Assembly: GCA_023386395.1 (NCBI GenBank)
Contig: JAEWJV010000432.1
Span: 1-7,991, forward strand
Length of the DNA: 7,991 bases
Source of the DNA: Bacteroidota bacterium
Lineage (GTDB): Bacteria; Bacteroidota; Bacteroidia; Chitinophagales; Chitinophagaceae
Direction of reading: 5' to 3'
Positions 1-5,641 of this stretch are shown here, one piece after another. The notes under the pieces were generated by a model, which saw only the letters and a program-made list of their open reading frames with translations, had not been told where the DNA came from and made no database searches. Made by a program: the position numbers and the translations under genes. Position 1 is the first letter of the stretch. Each line of letters opens with the position of its first letter.

Positions 1-524
1 GCCTTGAAGTTATCTTAAAGATAGTGGGCACTTTGCCTTTGAATGAAGACGTGGCTTTGCTGATAATTGTTCATCGCAAAAACGATGGCGAATCCATACT
101 GGCAAATCTTATTTCAACCAGAACAAAATTTGTTGTTAAGGAGATAGAAGATAAGGAGAATATTTTACCGGGGCATGTTTATATAGCGCCAGCAGATTAT
201 CATGTATTGTTTGAAAACGAAAAAATGTTCTCGCTCGATTCTTCTGAAAAAGTTAATCACAGCCGCCCGAGCATTGATGTAAGCTTTGAATCGCTTGCTG
301 AAGTTTTTGGTGAAAATGCAATTGCCATTTTATTGTCCGGTGCCAATGCAGACGGCGCAAAGGGCATCAGTAAAATAAAACGTGCCGGCGGTTTCACTAT
401 CGTGCAGGATCCTGAATCGGCAGAGGTGGATTTCATGCCGCAGCAGGCGTTGGAGCAAATGAAGCCCGATAAAATTTTAAACAGCGCAGAGATTGCAGCG
501 TTCCTGGAACAAATGTTTCAATAA
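1..524 (+). CDS. cheB: CheB-type protein-glutamate methylesterase domain, 5' end outside window
   Basis: This is the C-terminal part of a CheB catalytic domain, which hydrolyses glutamate methyl esters (and deamidates glutamine) on chemoreceptors or receptor-like partners in the cytoplasm. The frame is open to the left edge: codons from position 3 read LEVILKIVGTLP, which is the stretch that follows the GxSxGG nucleophile motif in CheB. The catalytic Ser therefore lies just before the window. A GTG at 24 is in frame but is internal. Seen inside: the catalytic His in IIVHRK (codon 72-74), the RPSIDVSFESLA segment, the catalytic Asp in LLSGANADGAKG (codon 351-353), and the closing QDPESAEVDFMPQQAL motif. 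The protein ends about 20 residues after this domain, as stand-alone CheB domains do. Whether a receiver domain precedes it cannot be seen. Single-domain CheB proteins in Bacteroidota often sit next to CheR or hybrid-kinase genes, which would be upstream. The gene family is secure; orthology to classical chemotaxis CheB is not. Confidence 0.88.
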   Translation, partial: LEVILKIVGTLPLNEDVALLIIVHRKNDGESILANLISTRTKFVVKEIEDKENILPGHVYIAPADYHVLFENEKMFSLDSSEKVNHSRPSIDVSFESLAEVFGENAIAILLSGANADGAKGISKIKRAGGFTIVQDPESAEVDFMPQQALEQMKPDKILNSAEIAAFLEQMFQ

Positions 525-574
525 AAGAATGTTATATTAACGGCAATTCAAACAACTTTAAAAACAGGAATATT

Positions 575-1441
575 ATGAACATAGGTTTTATCGGCTTGGG
601 CCATCTCGGAACGCCTATAGCAGAAAATCTGCTTGAACATCATACAGGCATAATGGTATATAACCGCACTGTTTCAAAAGCAAAGTTGCTGGAAGAAAAA
701 GGCGCCGTTGTTTGCGAAAGCGTTGAGCAATTGGCCTCTGCATGCGACATTGTTTTCACCATTGTTTCAAACGATGATGCGCTAAAACAAATTACAGATT
801 GGGAAGATGGTATTGCTGCCAATTTAAAACCCGGCGGTATTCATGTTTCCATGAGTACCGTTTTGCCTGCAACAAGCAATGAATTATTTAAGCTGCATCA
901 GCAATATGAAAATCATTACATAGCATGTCCTGTTTCGGGCAGGCCGGATGCCGCAAGGAATAAGCAATTAAATTTTATGGTTTCCGGTGACAGTGAAATT
1001 ATTGATACAATAAAGCCATTGTTGAATAATGCAGGCGCTGCTGCTATATGGGAATATGGCACGGCGCCGGGTGCTTCCAATGTGGCAAAGCTTTGTACAA
1101 ACTATATGATCCTGGGCGCCATTCAATCTATGAGCGAAGGCATTAACCTGGCAAGAAAAAGCGGCATTGATGAGACAGCCTGGATGAAGATGATGACCAC
1201 AACGCTTTTTAATTGCGGCATCTATATAAACTACGGTGATATTATATTAAAAGATAAATTCCATCCTGTTGCTTTCACCCTTGAACTGGGTTTAAAAGAT
1301 GCAACGCTTATTAATCAACAGGCAGAAACCGTTAGTGCATCTATGCCTTTGGCAGCATTGGCTAAGAAAGAATTTGAGGAATTATTGAAGGATGGGTTCG
1401 GCGATTTTGACTGGAGTGCATTGGCCTTAAGTGTAAAATAA
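575..1441 (+). CDS. NAD(P)-dependent oxidoreductase, beta-hydroxyacid dehydrogenase (3-hydroxyisobutyrate dehydrogenase-like) family
   Basis: A 288-residue cytosolic reductase of the 6-phosphogluconate/3-hydroxyisobutyrate dehydrogenase superfamily, at the usual length of about 290. The N-terminal Rossmann fold starts at once with GFIGLGHLG (GxGxxG at residues 7-12). The second strand ends VYNRT (28-32), and an Arg just after the strand is usually associated with NADP(H) preference. The all-helical C-terminal domain carries the family's catalytic Lys in GASNVAKLCTN (K172) and the LKDATL segment (240-245) typical of the substrate-side helix. The substrate loop reads CPVSGRPDAA (118-127) instead of the common PVSGG form. 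This points to a subgroup whose substrate I cannot name, so 3-hydroxyisobutyrate itself should not be assumed. The ATG is chosen because the Rossmann motif follows directly; a weak AGGA lies about 7 bases upstream. It is 50 bp after the CheB stop on the same strand, so co-transcription is possible. It converges on rarA. Confidence 0.88.
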   Translation: MNIGFIGLGHLGTPIAENLLEHHTGIMVYNRTVSKAKLLEEKGAVVCESVEQLASACDIVFTIVSNDDALKQITDWEDGIAANLKPGGIHVSMSTVLPATSNELFKLHQQYENHYIACPVSGRPDAARNKQLNFMVSGDSEIIDTIKPLLNNAGAAAIWEYGTAPGASNVAKLCTNYMILGAIQSMSEGINLARKSGIDETAWMKMMTTTLFNCGIYINYGDIILKDKFHPVAFTLELGLKDATLINQQAETVSASMPLAALAKKEFEELLKDGFGDFDWSALALSVK

Positions 1442-1510
1442 CCTTGTCAATAAAAAAGTAAATCATAGTAAATATTGCACACTTAATTCTTATAACTGAT
1501 TCAAAAAAAC
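1442..1510. other. Convergent intergenic spacer, no recognisable intrinsic terminator
   Basis: This 69-bp AT-rich gap lies between two convergent stop codons (TAA of the dehydrogenase, TAG of rarA). I see only short A/T runs, for example a run of seven A near 1503-1509, and a short AGTAAAT direct repeat. No GC-containing stem followed by a T-run is apparent on either strand. Termination here may be factor-dependent or use a weak structure. Confidence 0.5.
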
Positions 1511-2773
1511 CTAATACTCATATTTATCTTTCCACTTGCTTTTTAAATATTTTCTCAGTTCTTCTTCCCTTGCATTTTGGCCTGGTTCAAAAAACTTTGT
1601 TCCTGCAATCTCTTTCGGCAAATATTCCTGCTCTTCAAAATTACCTTCATAAGAATGGCTGTATTTATAATCCTTGCCGTAATTCATGTCTTTCATTAAA
1701 CGAGTTGGTGCATTGCGGATATGTAAAGGCACCGATAAATCACCATACTGTTTTACAGCCGATGATGCAGCGCCAATAGCAGTTGTGGCCGAATTGCTTT
1801 TGGGTGATGAAGCCAGGTAAATGGTACACTGCGATAAAATAAGCTGCGACTCCGGCCAGCCGATTTTATTCACGGCATCAAAAGTGGCGTTGGCCAATAA
1901 CAATGCATTTGGATTAGCATTACCAATGTCTTCGCTGGCAAGTATCAATAACCTTCTTGCAATAAACTTTACGTCTTCGCCGCCTTCCATCATTCGCGCC
2001 AGCCAATATACGGCTGCATTAGGATCGCTGCCACGAATGCTTTTAATAAAAGCTGAGATAATATCATAATGTTGTTCGCCCTGCTTATCATATAAAGCAA
2101 TGCGCTTTTGTGCAACGTTCATTACCAATTCATCAGACACTTTCAAAATGTCAGGCGACTTGCCTGCCGTTGTAACAACCAACTCAAAAAGATTCAACAA
2201 TTTTCTCGCATCGCCCCCGCTTATATTTATTAATGCTGCTGTTTCTTTTAAATCAATCTTATAATGCTTTAATACTTCATCTTTTTCCATGGCATTATGC
2301 AAAAGATGAATCAAATCCTTTTCATCCAGCGGTTTTAAAACATATACCTGGCAACGGCTTAATAATGCCGATATAACTTCAAAAGACGGGTTCTCGGTTG
2401 TGGCACCGATAAGCGTAATAATGCCTTTTTCAACAGCACCCAGCAATGCATCCTGCTGGCTTTTATTGAAGCGGTGAATTTCATCTATAAATAAAATTGC
2501 ATTGGTTTCCTGTTTGGCTTTTTCAATTACTTCACGCATATCTTTTACACCGCTGCTGATGGCGCTTAACTGGTGGAAAGGAAGATGCAAAGTATGTGCA
2601 ATAATATTGGCGATAGTTGTTTTGCCGCTTCCGGGCGGGCCCCAGAATATCATGGAGGGGATATTATTATTTTCGATGGCTGTGCGCAAAATACTGCCTT
2701 TGCCCACAAGATGCTGCTGCCCTGCAAGGTCTTCCAGTTTTGTTGGCCGCATGCGTTCAGATAAAGGAGCCAT
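1511..2773 (-). CDS. rarA: Replication-associated recombination protein A (RarA/MgsA), AAA+ ATPase
   Basis: RarA (MgsA; Mgs1/WRNIP1 in eukaryotes) is a clamp-loader-like AAA+ ATPase. It acts at stalled replication forks and single-strand/double-strand DNA junctions to help restart and recombination control. The 420-residue protein has the full family layout. The N-terminal MAPLSERMRPTKLEDLAGQQH matches the conserved RarA opening, which fixes the start at 2773. Walker A is GPPGSGKT (45-52) and Walker B is ILFIDEIHRF (93-102). Sensor 1 lies in GATTENPSF (123-131), the arginine finger is in LLSRCQVY (R140), and sensor 2 is in SGGDARKLLN (R190). The C-terminal tetramerisation region carries the conserved IRGSDPNAAVYWLARM (246-261), SEDIGNANP (280-288) and HIRNAPT (351-357) blocks. 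All catalytic residues are present and the length is normal. It lies 125 bp downstream of the DUF5686 gene on the same strand. The gap is long and structured, so an own promoter is likely, although I found no good match to the Bacteroidota consensus. Confidence 0.97.
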   Translation of the reverse strand: MAPLSERMRPTKLEDLAGQQHLVGKGSILRTAIENNNIPSMIFWGPPGSGKTTIANIIAHTLHLPFHQLSAISSGVKDMREVIEKAKQETNAILFIDEIHRFNKSQQDALLGAVEKGIITLIGATTENPSFEVISALLSRCQVYVLKPLDEKDLIHLLHNAMEKDEVLKHYKIDLKETAALINISGGDARKLLNLFELVVTTAGKSPDILKVSDELVMNVAQKRIALYDKQGEQHYDIISAFIKSIRGSDPNAAVYWLARMMEGGEDVKFIARRLLILASEDIGNANPNALLLANATFDAVNKIGWPESQLILSQCTIYLASSPKSNSATTAIGAASSAVKQYGDLSVPLHIRNAPTRLMKDMNYGKDYKYSHSYEGNFEEQEYLPKEIAGTKFFEPGQNAREEELRKYLKSKWKDKYEY

Positions 2774-2777
2774 AATT

Positions 2778-2809
2778 ATTTACGATTTACAATTGTTGAT
2801 TTACGATTT
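2778..2809. repeat. Two direct copies of ATTTACGATTT, 21 bp apart, flanking a palindrome
   Basis: Identical 11-bp copies of ATTTACGATTT lie at 2778-2788 and 2799-2809. Their starts are exactly 21 bp apart, about two helical turns. The 8-bp palindrome ACAATTGT (2789-2796) sits between them. The array begins four bases upstream of the rarA start codon, so it would lie in the rarA leader or core promoter. It could be an operator-like site or a remnant of a dispersed intergenic repeat. The repeat is seen directly; its function is unknown. Confidence 0.6.
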
Positions 2810-2823
2810 TGCGAAGTACGCAA
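2809..2823. repeat. Short inverted repeat TTGCG-N5-CGCAA upstream of rarA
   Basis: TTGCG (2809-2813) and CGCAA (2819-2823) are exact inverted copies around a 5-base loop. They directly follow the second ATTTACGATTT copy. Five base pairs are too few to prove a function, but the position in the rarA upstream region makes a small hairpin or protein-binding dyad possible. Confidence 0.35.
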
Positions 2824-2827
2824 TTAG

Positions 2828-2868
2828 TTATCATCCCTATACAGGTAACTTTTGTGCTTTGATGATAA
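2828..2868. repeat. 8-bp inverted repeat TTATCATC ... GATGATAA in the DUF5686-rarA gap
   Basis: TTATCATC (2828-2835) and GATGATAA (2861-2868) are perfect inverted copies separated by 25 bp. On the minus strand the structure lies downstream of the DUF5686 stop and upstream of rarA. The stem is AT-rich and has no T-run after it, so a classical terminator is unlikely. An mRNA structure, a spaced dyad or chance are all possible. Confidence 0.35.
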
Positions 2869-2898
2869 ACCCATGCCTATGCATCTGTGGCAACACTA

Positions 2899-5445
2899 TC
2901 AGTTCAACCGTATCTTCCCGCCAAACAATCCACCTAATCCAACACGCACGGCAACCTGGCCATTTTTACCGTTAAGATAAGAGCCAACTACATCCACACG
3001 AAAGAGTTTAAATATGTTTTCAATCCCGCCGAATACTTCAACATAATTATTATTGCCGTTTACATAAAATGCGTTGGTGCCGGCAACAAGGTTCCAGTTC
3101 AATCTTTTAAATAATGGAATTTTATTCGTTAATAATCCGTTGAAATGATGCTCGGCATGCAGCGTTGTATAAAAAGAAGCCGTAGTGCTGTTGGCATAAT
3201 ATGGGGCAATTTGAAAGCTGTATAAATAACGGCTGGCAAATATCAACTGGTTGCCGTTAAAGTGCCGGTAATCCTGTATAAAAACTGATTTATCATTTAA
3301 AAATCCGCCAATATCAATGCGGTAATTTAACTGGCCTGCCAGCTTAAAGTTCATATCATCAGTTACAGAAAAATTCCATTTGTCAAAATCAACATCGCTG
3401 CCAAAAATTTTATTGAACCCTTTTTGATAAGCAAGTGTAAACGTTGGATATTTTGAACCCAGCGGCACACGGTAATTGGGAAACTGCACATACTTCTGGC
3501 CCGGCTGATACGATAAAGTTATACCTGCAAGTAAAGCCTGGTGCCTCACAAACTGGCTATCCATTTTTTCATAAGGATAATTGGGCGTAAATTTTTTGTT
3601 ATCATATTTTATAATGGAAAAATCTGTTGTGTTATCAAGCGGCATGCGGTCTTCATACAATAAATTCGCTGTATATTTTAAGCCTGATTGCGAAGTACCG
3701 TAATAATCAAACTGCAAAAATTTGTTCTCATAAATCTTCATGTAATTATGATTAAAGAACAACGTATAAATACTGTTGAATAACGGTGATATAGGGTTGC
3801 CTTTATTAAACTGGCTGATGCGTCTGCCACCACTCAGCGAAAAATTATTTGAACGAAATGAAGATGCATCATCACCTGCATCATTAGTTATGCCACGCCA
3901 GTTAGAACGGCTGTGATAATTGAGTGTTGCATATGCATTAAAATGCTCATTGCTGAAACCATATCGCACATGCGGTGTAAAACTCAGCTCCCTGTTAACG
4001 GATGGGAACCCCCGGCTGAAAGTTGCTTCACCATTCAGCACCAAACCTTCAACTGTATTATATTGTACCTGCTTTAATAAGGGCTGCCATTGAATAGTTG
4101 TATAATTTTTGGGATTATAATTAGAACGTGTGAAGCCATTCCACAAAACATTCATCACACTTATCTTTCCCTGCATGCGGCGCAGTGAATCACGGTATCG
4201 TTTTGTAAAAGAAGAATCACGCTGGTAGCGGTAAATACTGTCTTTAACCTTATAGTCTTTCATTTCTTCCGGCTCAAGGGGCACCGGCCGCACAGAATCC
4301 CAGTAAGCAGTTGTTTTCTTATTCACGCCCGTATCAAACTGCATGATGATGTTATTAAAAAACTTCTTTTTAAATGCCGGTGTAAAGTTGTAATTGTTGT
4401 AAACATTTAAAAAATTACCAACCGCATCAATACCAAACTTATTGAAAGTAAAATACAGCACCTGGTTTTTGGTGCGCCATATATTTTTTGTTACGGGAAA
4501 ATGTATCTGTGTTATTTTAACCGTATCCAGTATTTCAAGCTGCGATTCTTTGGTAAGCATTAAATCAACACTATAAATGCGCCAGTCATTTTCTGTTATT
4601 TCAATCGTTCCCGAAAACAAGGGTTCATACTTTCTGCGCGGAATCACCTGTATGCGGTTTATCTCACGCCCGTCTTCAAAAAAAGAACCGAGAAAATGAT
4701 ATTTATAAAAATTCAAAGCGCCGTCTGCAATGGGGCATACATAACCACGCGGCGCAAACTGGCCGCCCATTATCTGCACATTATTGGTATAAAAATCTAT
4801 GAACGTTGGTATGGTAAATCCAAAACCATTGGAGCCGCTTTCCCTTCCTGAAAGCACTTCCAGCTTCACCTTATCCGGTTTTTTAAAAGCTATTTTGGTA
4901 AGCGATTCAGACAAATAAATCACGCCTTTCCCCGCAGAGTCAACACCCATCTGTTTCCAGTCGGCGCTGTCAATTTTCTGCCCGAGGATTTTACGCGGCA
5001 AGGCCCTTGTTTTGATTTGTGTTTTTATATAGGCTTCGCATGTAAAGGAATCCAGTGCATCATGATATGCCTGCCGCTTTTTTATGGCATGGCGGATAAT
5101 AGCATAGGCAGGATCTTCACCGTTTGATGAAACCACCACATCTTTCAACTGCAGTTGCGAAGGCTTCAGCATAAAATCAAGCTGCATACCGGCATCAGTT
5201 ACATGCACTTTCTTTTCCTGTTTGGCAAAACCATCATATTGCACTACGATCGTGTAATCTCCCGCAGCCAGTTCAAGTGAATAATGGCCCTGCTGATTGG
5301 CAGTTGTGCCGCTTCCTTTTTCTTTTATGGAAACAGAGGCATAAGGCAATGCATTGCCTTTGTCATCTTTAATGGTGCCCGTAATTCTTCCTGCAAAGGC
5401 GGCTGTTGAAAAAAGTATAAATAAGAGGGGTAAAATTTTTTGCAT
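2899..5445 (-). CDS. DUF5686 family outer-membrane protein with N-terminal carboxypeptidase-regulatory-like domain
   Basis: An 848-residue exported protein of a Bacteroidota-typical family whose biochemical role is not established. Residues 1-18 form a signal peptide (MQK, a hydrophobic stretch, then AFA as a likely signal peptidase I site). Residues 19 to about 95 are a carboxypeptidase-regulatory-like beta-sandwich (GRITGTIKDDKGNALPYASVSI, then GHYSLELAAGDYTIVVQYDGF). This is the domain that also precedes the plug of SusC-type TonB-dependent transporters. A linker with KDVVVSSNGEDPAYAIIRHAIKKR (101-124) opens the DUF5686 region, followed by SFTCEAYIKTQIK and YLSESLTKIAFKKPDKV. The C-terminal half is rich in alternating aromatic/polar strands (for example NAYATLNYHSRSNW and LTNKIPLFKRLNWNLVAGTNAFYVNG), as expected of an outer-membrane beta-barrel. 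No TonB plug is recognisable, so it should not be called a transporter. The protein ends KIRLN without a terminal Phe. It is divergent from hutI. The start is set by the signal peptide and a promoter-like element just upstream. Confidence 0.9.
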   Translation of the reverse strand: MQKILPLLFILFSTAAFAGRITGTIKDDKGNALPYASVSIKEKGSGTTANQQGHYSLELAAGDYTIVVQYDGFAKQEKKVHVTDAGMQLDFMLKPSQLQLKDVVVSSNGEDPAYAIIRHAIKKRQAYHDALDSFTCEAYIKTQIKTRALPRKILGQKIDSADWKQMGVDSAGKGVIYLSESLTKIAFKKPDKVKLEVLSGRESGSNGFGFTIPTFIDFYTNNVQIMGGQFAPRGYVCPIADGALNFYKYHFLGSFFEDGREINRIQVIPRRKYEPLFSGTIEITENDWRIYSVDLMLTKESQLEILDTVKITQIHFPVTKNIWRTKNQVLYFTFNKFGIDAVGNFLNVYNNYNFTPAFKKKFFNNIIMQFDTGVNKKTTAYWDSVRPVPLEPEEMKDYKVKDSIYRYQRDSSFTKRYRDSLRRMQGKISVMNVLWNGFTRSNYNPKNYTTIQWQPLLKQVQYNTVEGLVLNGEATFSRGFPSVNRELSFTPHVRYGFSNEHFNAYATLNYHSRSNWRGITNDAGDDASSFRSNNFSLSGGRRISQFNKGNPISPLFNSIYTLFFNHNYMKIYENKFLQFDYYGTSQSGLKYTANLLYEDRMPLDNTTDFSIIKYDNKKFTPNYPYEKMDSQFVRHQALLAGITLSYQPGQKYVQFPNYRVPLGSKYPTFTLAYQKGFNKIFGSDVDFDKWNFSVTDDMNFKLAGQLNYRIDIGGFLNDKSVFIQDYRHFNGNQLIFASRYLYSFQIAPYYANSTTASFYTTLHAEHHFNGLLTNKIPLFKRLNWNLVAGTNAFYVNGNNNYVEVFGGIENIFKLFRVDVVGSYLNGKNGQVAVRVGLGGLFGGKIRLN

Positions 5446-5456
5446 AATCAGTAAAA

Positions 5457-5484
5457 CGAAACTAAAAATTCAAAACATCTGCAA
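5457..5484 (-). promoter_or_regulatory. Putative Bacteroidota-type promoter of the DUF5686 gene
   Basis: On the minus strand, TTG (5484-5482) is followed after 17 bp by TAGTTTCG (5464-5457). This is seven of eight matches to the TAnnTTTG -7 element, with a spacing inside the 17-23 bp reported for this phylum. The -7 element ends only 11 bp before the ATG at 5445, so the leader would be very short. AT-rich DNA yields such matches by chance, so this is a tentative call. Confidence 0.35.
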
Positions 5485-5518
5485 TAGCACAGCCATCAAC
5501 ATTAACATATAATTTTAT

Positions 5519-5535
5519 AACCTGCCCTGCAGGTT
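5519..5535. repeat. Hairpin with 7-bp stem and 3-base loop between divergent genes
   Basis: AACCTGC (5519-5525) and GCAGGTT (5529-5535) form a perfect 7-bp stem with a CCT loop. On the plus strand the second arm runs into TTTTATT (5534-5540), so read that way it resembles a small intrinsic terminator. It also overlaps the 8-bp palindrome CCTGCAGG (5526-5533). No plus-strand gene ends nearby, so a terminator would only stop spurious or antisense transcripts leaving the DUF5686 side. A regulatory dyad between the divergent promoters is the alternative. Confidence 0.45.
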
Positions 5536-5630
5536 TTATTGATTAATAATTTATGTTATCAGCCAATAAAGTATGGCATCGCCTCTTGCGTCGCACACTT
5601 CGGCTGTATAAATACTATTCAGCTTTTAGA

Positions 5631-5638
5631 TAGATTTG
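5631..5638 (+). promoter_or_regulatory. Putative -7 element TAGATTTG of hutI
   Basis: TAGATTTG is an exact match to the Bacteroidota -7 consensus TAnnTTTG. It sits 3 bp before ATG 5642 and 9 bp before ATG 5648. No convincing TTG lies 17-23 bp upstream; the nearest is CTG at 5604-5606, 24 bp away. If used, transcription would start at about 5643-5646 and the message would be leaderless or nearly so from ATG 5648. Confidence 0.35.
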
Positions 5639-5641
5639 TGT

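Noticed and set aside
24..524. GTG at 24 as the true start of the CheB gene
   Set aside because: In-frame codons before it (LEVILKI) continue the conserved CheB sequence that follows the nucleophile motif, so the gene starts outside the window.
1442..1510. Bidirectional intrinsic terminator between the convergent genes
   Set aside because: No stem of useful length or G-C content followed by a T-run could be found on either strand.
1570..2069. Plus-strand open frames inside rarA, and similar minus-strand frames inside the dehydrogenase (640-822) and hutI (6188-6512)
   Set aside because: They are shadows of strongly conserved genes on the other strand, with no family similarity that I recognise.
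2502..2975. 157-codon plus-strand open frame over the 5' end of rarA, the spacer and the 3' end of the DUF5686 gene
   Set aside because: It is antisense to two well-supported genes across conserved coding sequence, and its translation has no recognisable domain or sensible composition.
2899..5445. SusC-like TonB-dependent transporter
   Set aside because: The N-terminal regulatory-like domain is shared with SusC proteins, but no TonB plug follows and the downstream motifs are those of DUF5686.
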